DNA from: CASQEL01 sp036655975
Lineage (GTDB): Bacteria > Desulfobacterota > Desulfovibrionia > Desulfovibrionales > Desulfovibrionaceae
Assembly: GCA_036655975.1 (NCBI GenBank)
Contig: JAVVPD010000027.1
Location: 1-27,584 of the forward strand
Reading direction: 5' to 3'
Length of the DNA stretch: 27,584 nucleotides
Numbering within the stretch: position 1 is the stretch's first letter; the number at the start of each line of letters is the position of its first letter. The notes beneath the pieces were generated by a model. The model worked only from the letters and a program-made list of their open reading frames with translations. It did not search any database and had not been told where the DNA came from. Positions 1 to 7,307 of this stretch are shown here, in pieces. The translations under genes were made by a program, and so were the position numbers.

Positions 1-197
1 GTTTTGATATGGGTGGAAAAGTTGCAGCGACCGCCAGCCCATTTACGTTCGGGGTTGGGATAGGTGGAGCAGAACTGTTGGTCGTCAAATTCACGAATGC
101 GTTCGCACCCGGCACATTGTTCAACCACAGGTGAGAGTACCACACCGTTAAGGCTTACGCCTTCAGCGCTTTTGGTGGCGTTTTCAAGAATAGCCAT
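1..197 (-). CDS. PxxKW-type cysteine-rich protein, 5' part (cut by the window edge)
   Basis: The first 65 codons of a minus-strand gene that runs off the left end. The peptide begins MAILENATKSAEG and contains a CAGC pair (residues about 28-31), another Cys near residue 43, and the string PNPERKWAGGRCN. That string fits the PxxKW cysteine-rich family, known as a small protein of Desulfovibrio-like bacteria; its function is not established, and the cysteine spacing suggests metal or cluster binding by inference only. The start at 197 is chosen because a GGAGG (204-208) lies 6 bases upstream. An in-frame ATG at 203 would abut that Shine-Dalgarno directly and is less likely. The 3' end is not visible, so the full length is unknown. 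Confidence 0.72.
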   Translation of the reverse strand, partial: MAILENATKSAEGVSLNGVVLSPVVEQCAGCERIREFDDQQFCSTYPNPERKWAGGRCNFSTHIK

Positions 198-210
198 GAG
201 CATCCTCCGT

Positions 211-225
211 TGCGCCTTGGGCGCA
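211..225 (-). promoter_or_regulatory. Small perfect hairpin just upstream of the PxxKW-gene ribosome binding site
   Basis: On the minus strand the sequence reads TGCGCC-CAA-GGCGCA, a 6-bp perfect stem with a 3-base loop. It ends 2 bases before the GGAGG of the downstream gene. It has no T-run, so it is not an intrinsic terminator. A role in 5'-UTR stability or translation is inference. Confidence 0.35.
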
Positions 226-260
226 GACTGTCTTTTTTATGAGGCTAAAAGCCCGCTGTT

Positions 261-289
261 AGTATGTATGAGATCGCCACGCAGGGCAA
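261..289 (-). promoter_or_regulatory. Candidate sigma-70 promoter for the PxxKW gene
   Basis: Minus strand: TTGCCC (289-284), a 17-base spacer, then CATACT (266-261). Each box matches 4 of 6 consensus positions. A second possibility lies upstream: a perfect TTGACA (351-346) followed after 16 bases by a poor TAAGTT (329-324). Both are in the short gap after the deaminase gene. This is pattern matching only. Confidence 0.35.
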
Positions 290-376
290 TTTCCACAACA
301 TTTTTCATACTGTTAAGCCAGCCAACTTATCCAAAAATGGCGCAATGTCAAGTCTTCTACGCGCCCGAGCCTCTGC

Positions 377-1696
377 TTATTTTTTATGTGTGCGTACCCA
401 GCGGGAAATACTCTCCATTTCTTGGAGCAAAGCGGGGTAGTCAAAGCGGGTCATTACCCCGTCTTCATACACAATTTCCCCTTCAATCATGGTCATGCGT
501 ACTTCCATGCCTGTGGCAGCGTATACGAGCTGTGAGGCTGCCTCGTACAGGGGGTGCATATTGGGGGCGTTTAGGTCCAAGGCGATCATATCTGCCGGGC
601 CGCCCACGACGAGTTGGCACAGACGGGTATCGTGCATGGCCCGTGCCCCATCAAGGGTTGCCATGTCCAATACGCGCTGTGCGGGCATGGCTGTGGGATC
701 GTGGAGTGCGCTTTTGTGTAGCAGGGCGGCGCGGCCCATTTCCGTAAAAATATTCAGCCGATTATTGCTGGCGGCTCCGTCCGTGCCCAAGGCCACGGGA
801 ATATGCCGCGCCAGCATGGCGGGCACCGGTGCGACCCCAGAGGCCAGTTTCATATTTGATGAAGGGTTGTGGGCCACAACTGCCCCAGAGCGGGCCAGAA
901 TGTCCATGTCCTCCGCGTTCACGTCCACAACGTGGGCCAGCGTCGTATGCTGGGTCAGCAGGCCGAGATCGTCACAATAGGGCAGGGGGCGTTTGCCCCA
1001 TAGGCTGAGGCATTGGGTGCTTTCGTTGGCGGTTTCGGCCAGGTGAAGGTGGAGGGGAAGATTCAAGGCTTCGGCCGTATCTCGACAATCTTCTAAAATT
1101 TTTGGCGTGGTTGTATACACAGAGTGGGGATTGATGGCAATATTCACCCTCGGATTGTTTCGATACAGTTCAACATTTTCACGGGCTTGTTCGAGTGCTG
1201 CTTGGTGGTTGGCGCAGTGGGGCACGGGAAAGCTGAAAATAACCTGTCCCCCCAGGCAACGGATGCCCGCCTTTACCGCCGCGCGCAAAAAAGCTTTTTC
1301 AAACAGATACATATCGATGCAGCCGATGGTGCCGGTGCGTAGCATTTCCGCATAGCCTAGCAAAGCCCCATGGTAAACAATGTTGGCGTCTAAATGCTGC
1401 TCCACAGGGAAAATACACTGGTTAAGCCAGTCCATTAAGGGCATATCATCGGCAAAACCTCGCAAAAAGGTCATGGCGGCGTGGGTGTGGGCATTGACAA
1501 GACCCGGCATAATGAGCACCTTGCCTAAGTCTTTGTTTTTGTGGGCCTGCCATGTTTGTTGCATCTCCTCCCGAGTGCCGATGCCCACAATACGGCCTTT
1601 GTCAACGGCGATAGAGGCGTTTTCAAGGTGGGTGCGCTGCGGGTTTTGGGTGATAATGTGTGCGGCATGTAGGAGTTGTTGGCAAGATTTCAACAT
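377..1696 (-). CDS. mtaD: 5'-methylthioadenosine / S-adenosylhomocysteine deaminase-type amidohydrolase
   Basis: A 439-residue metal-dependent amidohydrolase of the TRZ/ATZ/MtaD group. The first metal motif is NAHTH (His70, His72). HLHLAE gives His218 and Glu221, LAHVVDV gives His255, and ALGTDGAASNN gives the catalytic Asp306; NPHS (190-192) is also typical. The family deaminates MTA, SAH or adenosine-like purines in the cytoplasm (purine and methionine salvage), but close relatives act on other amino-heterocycles, so the exact substrate is inferred. Length matches the family (about 430-445). The start is supported by AAGGA about 13 bases upstream and by the normal N-terminal pattern (small beta domain before the HTH motif). 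It is divergent from the alpha/beta hydrolase, with a 35-base gap. Confidence 0.85.
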   Translation of the reverse strand: MLKSCQQLLHAAHIITQNPQRTHLENASIAVDKGRIVGIGTREEMQQTWQAHKNKDLGKVLIMPGLVNAHTHAAMTFLRGFADDMPLMDWLNQCIFPVEQHLDANIVYHGALLGYAEMLRTGTIGCIDMYLFEKAFLRAAVKAGIRCLGGQVIFSFPVPHCANHQAALEQARENVELYRNNPRVNIAINPHSVYTTTPKILEDCRDTAEALNLPLHLHLAETANESTQCLSLWGKRPLPYCDDLGLLTQHTTLAHVVDVNAEDMDILARSGAVVAHNPSSNMKLASGVAPVPAMLARHIPVALGTDGAASNNRLNIFTEMGRAALLHKSALHDPTAMPAQRVLDMATLDGARAMHDTRLCQLVVGGPADMIALDLNAPNMHPLYEAASQLVYAATGMEVRMTMIEGEIVYEDGVMTRFDYPALLQEMESISRWVRTHKK

Positions 1697-1731
1697 GTTA
1701 TACCTGTATTCCTTAGCAAAATGAGTTGATA

Positions 1732-2475
1732 ATGGCTACTGTGTGTCTATTATTACATGGCCTTGGGGGAACGCCCTTTGACCTGCATTGGGTGCAGGCC
1801 GCACTGGAAAAAACGGACATTACGCCCCATCCGGTACTGTTGGCAGGACACGGAGGCACCGTGGAGGCCTACGGCGCTGCGCGTTTTGCCCACTGGACAG
1901 CACAGGTAGAGCGAGAATACCGAGCCTTGGCGGCGCAGGGTAACAAAGTGTTGGTCTGCGGTTTTTCCCTGGGCGGCATTCTGGCCCTGCATTTGGCGCA
2001 GCGTTTTCCTGTGGTTGGGGTGGTGGCTCTGGCTTCTCCCATGTATTTGTGCAAAGTGCACCCCTACTTTTGTCCGACTCCGCGTCTCTTTTTCATATCT
2101 ATGCTGGCGCAGTGGCGCAAGGTGGAATATCACCCCAAGCGTTCCGCCCTTGCGCGGGAGATAGCCCCGTGGCAGGGGCATGAAGGGGTGATTTTTCCGC
2201 CACAAATAGTGGATTTACAGCGGGGCATGGTTGGCGTGCGGAAAAAACTGGGGCAAGTTAGCGCCCCCTTGTTGTTTATGCAAGCGCGCGGAGATACTAC
2301 CTGTAATATGTATAACGCCGGGTATATTGCAAGCCATGTGGCCTCAAAAGATGTGCGGGTGCGTATTTTGGGTATTGAAGAAAGCCGCGTGGACCAGCAC
2401 CTGCTGGTAAGCCATGTGGAAACCCGTGATCAAGTGGCGGCAGAGGTGGTCAGCTTTGCTCTGAATGTTGCGTAA
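1732..2475 (+). CDS. Alpha/beta hydrolase, carboxylesterase/lipase-like
   Basis: A 247-residue serine hydrolase. HGLGG (residues 9-13) is the oxyanion loop, GFSLGG holds the nucleophile Ser79, ARGDTT gives a probable acid Asp188, and VDQH gives a probable catalytic His223. This layout resembles the small Est30/carboxylesterase group, which acts on short acyl esters; the natural substrate cannot be read from sequence. There is no signal peptide, so it is probably cytoplasmic. ATG 1732 is preferred over an in-frame TTG at 1726; neither has a strong Shine-Dalgarno. Its promoter would have to lie partly in the 5' end of the divergent deaminase gene. It is followed by a 131-base gap before yajC, so it may or may not be co-transcribed with the Sec genes. 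Confidence 0.8.
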   Translation: MATVCLLLHGLGGTPFDLHWVQAALEKTDITPHPVLLAGHGGTVEAYGAARFAHWTAQVEREYRALAAQGNKVLVCGFSLGGILALHLAQRFPVVGVVALASPMYLCKVHPYFCPTPRLFFISMLAQWRKVEYHPKRSALAREIAPWQGHEGVIFPPQIVDLQRGMVGVRKKLGQVSAPLLFMQARGDTTCNMYNAGYIASHVASKDVRVRILGIEESRVDQHLLVSHVETRDQVAAEVVSFALNVA

Positions 2476-2606
2476 TCGCGTTTATGAAATTAAATCTATT
2501 GCATCTTTGGGCGCGACAGGGTAAATATTTTTCGATTTTGAAATGCGGCAGGCTGTGCCGAAGATCATGTTGGGTGATCATTTTTATCTTCTAGTTTGGA
2601 GGAAAT

Positions 2607-2957
2607 ATGTTTTTTGAATCTATTGCTCATGCTATGGGTGCCACGCCCTCGGGCGGCGGACAAGCTGGCGCTACAGATATGCTGGTGCAATTTGTACCGC
2701 TAATTCTTATGTTTGGTATTTTCTGGTTTTTGCTTATCCGCCCACAACAAAAGCGGGCTAAAGAGCATAAGGCCATGTTGGAAAATCTGAAGCGCGGCGA
2801 TTACGTGGTTACTTCCGGCGGCATGATCGGTCGTATTCTGGAAATTGACGCCGACGCGATGCTTTTGGAATGTGGCGAGTCCAAGCTACGCATGACCCGT
2901 GGGGCCATTGCGGGCATGTATGCAAAAGACGCTGCTAAGGTTGAAGAAAAGAAGTAG
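2607..2957 (+). CDS. yajC: Preprotein translocase accessory subunit YajC
   Basis: A 116-residue protein with one membrane helix (about residues 25-43, LVQFVPLILMFGIFWFLLIR) followed directly by RPQQKRAKEHKAML and GDYVVTSGGMIGRI, the diagnostic YajC core. YajC associates with SecD and SecF at the SecYEG channel in the inner membrane. The 23-residue Gly/Ala-rich N-terminus precedes the helix and the tail is charged (VEEKK). A clear GGAGG sits 5 bases before the ATG. It is first in the yajC-secD-secF group; 165 bases containing two hairpins separate it from secD. Confidence 0.95.
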   Translation: MFFESIAHAMGATPSGGGQAGATDMLVQFVPLILMFGIFWFLLIRPQQKRAKEHKAMLENLKRGDYVVTSGGMIGRILEIDADAMLLECGESKLRMTRGAIAGMYAKDAAKVEEKK

Positions 2958-2963
2958 CTTGAG

Positions 2964-2990
2964 TTTTGTTGGCAGTAAATGTCAACAAAA
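2964..2990. promoter_or_regulatory. 11-bp stem-loop just after yajC
   Basis: TTTTGTTGGCA (2964-2974) pairs with TGTCAACAAAA (2980-2990), with one G-T pair and a GTAAA loop. It starts 6 bases after the yajC stop. The stem is AT-rich and has no T-run beyond it, so it is a poor terminator; an mRNA-processing or 3'-protection role is inference. Confidence 0.45.
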
Positions 2991-3052
2991 TCTGGCAAGC
3001 TGCGGTCGATTCTGACCTGTTGGAATGTCAAGCGTGTACGCTTTGATGTTTC

Positions 3053-3095
3053 GGTAAAAAACCCCGCCAGACGGCTTTAGGGCTTGTCTGGCGGG
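3053..3095 (-). terminator. Intrinsic terminator-like hairpin in the yajC-secD gap, oriented for minus-strand transcription
   Basis: CCCGCCAGAC (3063-3072) and GTCTGGCGGG (3086-3095) form a perfect 10-bp GC-rich stem with a 13-base loop. An A-run lies on the left side (about 3056-3061), so on the minus strand the hairpin is followed by a T6 tract, the classical terminator layout. On the plus strand no T-run follows, so read-through from yajC into secD is expected. No minus-strand gene that would need it is seen nearby. Confidence 0.6.
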
Positions 3096-3122
3096 TGACA
3101 TTTCGTATCTGGAAGGTGTTGC

Positions 3123-4727
3123 ATGAGTGGTGTGCGCTGGCGTGGTGCCTTGGCGTTATTGGTGTTTCTGGCAAGCGTGCTGTATGTGCTGCCCTCTGTG
3201 CCCGGTGTGCAGGGGAGTTTTTTGGGCAACATATTGCCCAAAGCTCAAATTAATTTGGGGCTAGACTTGAAAGGCGGTATTCACTTAACGCTCGGGGTTG
3301 AGGTGCAAAAGGCCGTGACCAATGCGCTGTCGCAAATGGGGCAGGACGTGCGTGCCGCAGGGCAGACACAAGGCATTGCGGTGTTGCGCCCTCGGGTGGT
3401 GGGTAATACAACCCTAGAATTTATTTTGCCGCGCGCCGAGCAGCAAAAAAAATTGGAAGAAATGCTGGCTAAAGAGTACAGCAATCTTGAAGTCGAAAAA
3501 CCCATTGCGGGTGAAAACGGTCAATTACGCTACAAAGCGACGTTTAAGCCTGCCTATGCCGAGCATTTGGCCGATCAGGCCCAAGAACAGGCCCTGCGAA
3601 CCATCCGTAATCGTATTGACCAATTTGGCGTGGCTGAACCGGATATCCGCAAACAGGCGGGCTACCGTATTCAGGTGCAATTGCCCGGTATTTCCGATAC
3701 CCAGCGCGCTGTGCAGATTGTGGGCCAAACCGCGCACTTGGAATTTCATATTGTGCGTGAAGATGTGGACCCCGGCAAAGCCGTGCTCCCAGCGGGCGTG
3801 ATTGCCCTGCCCATGATTGAAAAAACAGACAAAAGCGCTCCGCCTGACGCGAGCCCCGAAAAGACCGTGTATTTGGCCCTTGAAAAAGATGCCGCCCTGA
3901 CGGGGGCCGATGTGGTCAACGCTAATCCGGGTTTTGACAAGACCAATCAATCGTATGTCATGCTCCAGTTTAATAACCGTGGCTCCCGTATTTTTGAACG
4001 CCTCACCGGTGAAAACGTGGGCAAACGCATGGCTATTGTGCTGGACGGCAAAGTCTATTCCGCACCCAATATCCGCGAAAAGATCGCTGGTGGCAGTGCC
4101 AGCATTTCTGGCAGCTTCACCACCGCCGAAGCTCAGGACCTTGCCATTGTGTTGCGTGCCGGTTCGTTGCCCGCCCCTGTGGTAGTGCTTGAAGAACGCA
4201 CCGTGGGGCCTTCCTTGGGGCAAGAATCTATTGACAGTGGCCTTAAAGCTGCCGTGGTGGGTGCCGGTGCTGTGGTGCTGTTTATGGCGATTTATTATGG
4301 GATGAGCGGTATTGTGGCTGACGCCATGTTGGTGTTTACCATGATGATGACCATGGCGGGTATGGCGGCTTTTGGTGCCACCCTGACCCTGCCCGGTATT
4401 GCCGGTCTTGTACTGACCATTGGTATGGCTGTTGACGCCAACGTACTTATTTACGAGCGTATCCGCGAAGAACTCCGTCTTGGTTTCAGTCCATTGGCGG
4501 CGGTTAATGCGGGCTTTGAGCGGGCCAGCATCGCCATTACCGACTCGAACCTCACCACTATTATTGCCACCGCTGTTTTGTATCAGTTTGGCACTGGGCC
4601 GGTGCGCGGTTTTGCGGTGACTTTATCCCTTGGGATTTTGGCGTCCATGTTCACAGCTATTTTTGTGTCGCGGATTATTTTTGAAGTCTGGGCGCGCCGT
4701 GCAGGTGCCAAGGGCATAAGCATCTAA
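3123..4727 (+). CDS. secD: Protein translocase subunit SecD
   Basis: A 534-residue inner-membrane protein. Helix 1 is near residues 8-25. The large periplasmic P1 domain begins with INLGLDLKGGIHL (residues 43-55) and includes IRNRIDQFGVAEPDIRKQ (161-178). A C-terminal bundle of about five helices (from about 370) carries GMAVDANVLIYERIREEL, the SecD signature in the proton-conducting helix 4 region. SecD with SecF uses the proton-motive force to pull exported proteins through SecYEG. Length is normal for a non-fused SecD. A GGAAGG lies about 6 bases before the ATG. secF follows after 27 bases with its own GGAGAG site, so the two are co-transcribed. Confidence 0.97.
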   Translation: MSGVRWRGALALLVFLASVLYVLPSVPGVQGSFLGNILPKAQINLGLDLKGGIHLTLGVEVQKAVTNALSQMGQDVRAAGQTQGIAVLRPRVVGNTTLEFILPRAEQQKKLEEMLAKEYSNLEVEKPIAGENGQLRYKATFKPAYAEHLADQAQEQALRTIRNRIDQFGVAEPDIRKQAGYRIQVQLPGISDTQRAVQIVGQTAHLEFHIVREDVDPGKAVLPAGVIALPMIEKTDKSAPPDASPEKTVYLALEKDAALTGADVVNANPGFDKTNQSYVMLQFNNRGSRIFERLTGENVGKRMAIVLDGKVYSAPNIREKIAGGSASISGSFTTAEAQDLAIVLRAGSLPAPVVVLEERTVGPSLGQESIDSGLKAAVVGAGAVVLFMAIYYGMSGIVADAMLVFTMMMTMAGMAAFGATLTLPGIAGLVLTIGMAVDANVLIYERIREELRLGFSPLAAVNAGFERASIAITDSNLTTIIATAVLYQFGTGPVRGFAVTLSLGILASMFTAIFVSRIIFEVWARRAGAKGISI

Positions 4728-4754
4728 CGCACCGACACTTTTGGAGAGTATAGT

Positions 4755-5849
4755 ATGGGCTTCGCGTTTATTAAACATGATGTAAATTTTGATTTTGTCG
4801 GTAAGCGGAAATTTTCCTACGCGCTTTCCGCTGTTCTGATTGTTGTGGGTGTTTTTTTAATGATCGCGCACGGCGGCCCGAAATTGGGCATCGACTTTGC
4901 GGGGGGCGTTGTGGTGCAGGTGCAATTTGAAAAGCCTGTGGACGATGAGGCGCTGAAAAAGAGCCTTGATATCCCCGAATTGCCCGGCATTTCGACCCAG
5001 CGCTTTGGTGACGGCGGACGCGACTATCTGTTGCGCTTCTCCAGCCCTGAAACCGATCCCGTGGCGCTGCGGAATAATGTGAACAAGGCTTTGGCTGAAT
5101 CTTTCGGGGGTAATGCCGCGACTATTCAGCGTTTGGAACTTGTTGGCCCTAAAGTTGGCGCAGACCTGACCAATAAAGCTCTTGAAGCCATGTATTACGC
5201 CACTTTACTCATTGCCGTCTACATTTCCGGCCGCTTTGAACAACGCTGGATGGCCGCTGGCGTTATGGCAGGTGTACTGTGGGGCGGCATGTATGTGCTG
5301 GGTTTTACAGGTATTGGCATGGGCTGGTTGGTGTGTTTTGCCCTTACCTTGTGCATTGTGGTCTCGTGGAAGCTGCGCCTGAACTTTGCGCTGGGGGCGG
5401 TTATCGGTTTACTCCACGACGTGCTGATAACCTTTGGTCTGCTCACGCTGATGGGCAAGGAAATCGACTTAAATGTCGTAGCCGCGTTGTTGACGCTGGT
5501 GGGCTATTCGCTCAACGATACTATCATTATTTATGACCGTATCCGTGAAAATATCCGTCTGACACCAGACCTGCCCCTCTCCCAGATCATCAATAACAGT
5601 ATTAACCAGACCTTGAGCCGGACTATCCTGACCAGCGGTACGACCTTTGTGGCAATTTTGGCTCTTTTCCTTCTCGGGGGCGGCGTCATCAACGACTTTG
5701 CCTTGACTATGCTTATTGGTGTTGTGGTTGGGACGTTCTCAACGATCTACGTATCCGCCCCTGTGCTTATGGCCCTTGGCGATACCGAACACTATGCGAG
5801 CGAAGAACGCCCCGTGTATGTCCGTCCTGACGAACACGGTGTAGTGTAA
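4755..5849 (+). CDS. secF: Protein translocase subunit SecF with an apparent extra membrane segment
   Basis: A 364-residue partner of SecD. Helix 1 is at about 21-38, GPKLGIDFAGGVVVQV (41-56) is the SecF start of the periplasmic domain, and LVGYSLNDTIIIYDRIREN (248-266) is the family signature. The protein is longer than the usual 300-320 residues. Between YISGRFEQRW (156-165) and LRLNFALGAVIGLLHDV (207-223), where most SecF sequences run RFEWKFALGAIIALLHDV without a break, about 40-45 hydrophobic residues are inserted; they look like two additional helices (about 166-185 and 188-205). I believe related Desulfovibrio SecF proteins are also long, but cannot verify it here. Transcription ends at the terminator 54 bases downstream. 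Confidence 0.95.
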   Translation: MGFAFIKHDVNFDFVGKRKFSYALSAVLIVVGVFLMIAHGGPKLGIDFAGGVVVQVQFEKPVDDEALKKSLDIPELPGISTQRFGDGGRDYLLRFSSPETDPVALRNNVNKALAESFGGNAATIQRLELVGPKVGADLTNKALEAMYYATLLIAVYISGRFEQRWMAAGVMAGVLWGGMYVLGFTGIGMGWLVCFALTLCIVVSWKLRLNFALGAVIGLLHDVLITFGLLTLMGKEIDLNVVAALLTLVGYSLNDTIIIYDRIRENIRLTPDLPLSQIINNSINQTLSRTILTSGTTFVAILALFLLGGGVINDFALTMLIGVVVGTFSTIYVSAPVLMALGDTEHYASEERPVYVRPDEHGVV

Positions 5850-5902
5850 GAATGTGATTCCAGACGCTCCCTCCGGCGCTTTACGGCGGGGGATATGCAG
5901 CT

Positions 5903-5948
5903 AAAAAGGCTTTCCTGACTGATACGCTCAGTGAGGAAAGCCTTTTTT
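5903..5948. terminator. Bidirectional intrinsic terminator between convergent secF and dctA
   Basis: AAAAAGGCTTTCCT (5903-5916) pairs with AGGAAAGCCTTTTT (5934-5947). After one mismatch the stem continues with ACTGA/TCAGT, closing on a 5-base loop. T-runs follow the stem on both strands, so it can serve secF and dctA alike. This is the strongest terminator in the window. Confidence 0.9.
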
Positions 5949-5975
5949 ATATGCAAAATGCGGGGCTGTGTGGGT

Positions 5976-7307
5976 TTATACCTCTTCTAGGGGGGGAGCG
6001 GGAGGAGACACCACCTTTTTTGTCTTTTCTTTAAAATCTTCCACGGGGGTGGGGTTGTTGAGTTCGGCGTGGAGGGTATCGAGGTTCAGCGCTTTTTCTG
6101 AACGGGCTACAACGATGGTGGCAACGGTATTGCCCACCAGATTGGTAAGGGCTCGGGCTTCAGACATGAAGCGGTCAATGCCAAGGATCAGGGCCAAACC
6201 TGCGACGGGGATAGTGGGAATAGTGGATAGCGTGGCAGCCAGCGTGACAAAGCCGGAGCCGGTTACCCCTGCGGCACCCTTAGAGGTGAGCAGCAGCACA
6301 CCCAGCAGGGTAAGTTCTTCTTTGAGGGTGAGTTCCAAACCCACTGCCTGTGCGATGAATATGGCGGCCATGGTCAGATAAATAGAAGTGCCGTCCAGAT
6401 TGAACGAATAGCCGGAAGGCACAACAATACCCACCACGTCTTTACGCACCCCGAGTTTTTCCAATTTTTCCATCAGGCGCGGCAAGGCGGATTCAGACGA
6501 AGAAGTGCCAAGCACTAGCCAGAGTTCGTCGGCGATATAGCGGATGAGTTTGCGGAGGGAAAAGCCGTTGTAATGGGCAATAACATTGAGTACCCCAAAG
6601 ACAAACAGCAGACAGGTCAGGTAGAAACTGAGCATCAGATAGCCGAGCGAGCCCAAGGTTCCAAGGCCATATTTGCCGACTGTAAAGGCCATGGCGCCGA
6701 ACGCGCCCACGGGGGCGAGCTTCATGACAATATTGATGACGGCGAAGAGGGCAAACGAGGCTTGTTCTACCACTTCAATAATCATTCGTGTGCGTTTGCC
6801 CAAAACCGCCATGCCAACACCGAACAGAATGGATATGAGCAGAATTTGTAAAATATCCCCGTTGGCAAAAGCGCCTACCAAGGTATTGGGGATGATGTTG
6901 AGCATAAAGTCTACAAGGCTCTGGTGCTGCGCGGCAACGGCGTATTTGGAAACACTCGCCATATCTAATTGGGCGGGGTCTACATTCATGCCCGCACCGG
7001 GCTTGAGCAAATTAACAACGGTCAGCCCGATGATAAGGGCTACAGTGCTGACAATTTCAAAGTAGAGCAGGGCCTTGCCACCGATGCGCCCGAGCTTTTT
7101 CATATTGTCCATACCGGCAATGCCTAGCACCACAGTACAGAAAATGATGGGCCCAATGAGCATTTTGATCAATTTGATGAAGCCGTCGCCGAGCGGTTTC
7201 ATGTCTGTGGCGAGGCTGGGGTAGAAGTGTCCTAAGGCAATACCGGTGATAATAGCGCAGATAACTTGAAAATACAGTGATTTATATAAAGGGCCCTTGT
7301 GATACAT
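5976..7307 (-). CDS. dctA: C4-dicarboxylate:cation symporter DctA
   Basis: A 443-residue secondary transporter of the dicarboxylate/amino acid:cation symporter family (DAACS). The family's re-entrant and binding segments are all visible: SSSES (269-273), GYSFNLDGTSIYLTMA (299-314), SKGAAGVTGSGFVTLAATL (342-360) and GIDRFMSEARALTNLVGN (376-393). These match DctA, which takes up succinate, fumarate and malate, better than glutamate carriers. About eight membrane helices are expected. The C-terminal tail (after about 420) is charged and ends PPAPPLEEV, encoded next to a G7/C7 run. An AGGGG lies about 8 bases before the start. For a sulfate reducer, uptake of fumarate or malate as carbon and electron source or acceptor is plausible. 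It has a long non-coding leader upstream and shares the terminator with secF. Confidence 0.92.
   Translation of the reverse strand: MYHKGPLYKSLYFQVICAIITGIALGHFYPSLATDMKPLGDGFIKLIKMLIGPIIFCTVVLGIAGMDNMKKLGRIGGKALLYFEIVSTVALIIGLTVVNLLKPGAGMNVDPAQLDMASVSKYAVAAQHQSLVDFMLNIIPNTLVGAFANGDILQILLISILFGVGMAVLGKRTRMIIEVVEQASFALFAVINIVMKLAPVGAFGAMAFTVGKYGLGTLGSLGYLMLSFYLTCLLFVFGVLNVIAHYNGFSLRKLIRYIADELWLVLGTSSSESALPRLMEKLEKLGVRKDVVGIVVPSGYSFNLDGTSIYLTMAAIFIAQAVGLELTLKEELTLLGVLLLTSKGAAGVTGSGFVTLAATLSTIPTIPVAGLALILGIDRFMSEARALTNLVGNTVATIVVARSEKALNLDTLHAELNNPTPVEDFKEKTKKVVSPPAPPLEEV

Noticed and set aside
237..308. 23-codon minus-strand ORF (MKNVVEIALRG...) between the deaminase and PxxKW genes
   Set aside because: It looks protein-like, but has no Shine-Dalgarno, is very short, and covers the better-supported candidate promoter.
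64..747. Plus-strand open frame of 227 codons across the left edge
   Set aside because: It runs antisense to the PxxKW and deaminase genes, both of which carry recognised motifs, and its translation has no family features.
2555..2590. GATCA/TGATC hairpin followed by T-rich DNA as a terminator of the hydrolase gene
   Set aside because: The stem is only 5 bp and AT-rich, and the T-run is interrupted, so it is too weak to call.
2484..2594. 36-codon plus-strand ORF (MKLNLLHLWARQ...) before yajC
   Set aside because: No ribosome site precedes it and its composition (many Cys, Arg, Trp) looks like non-coding translation.
2979..3080. 33-codon ORF between yajC and secD
   Set aside because: It starts inside the AT-rich hairpin, has no good ribosome site, and ends inside the loop of the GC hairpin.
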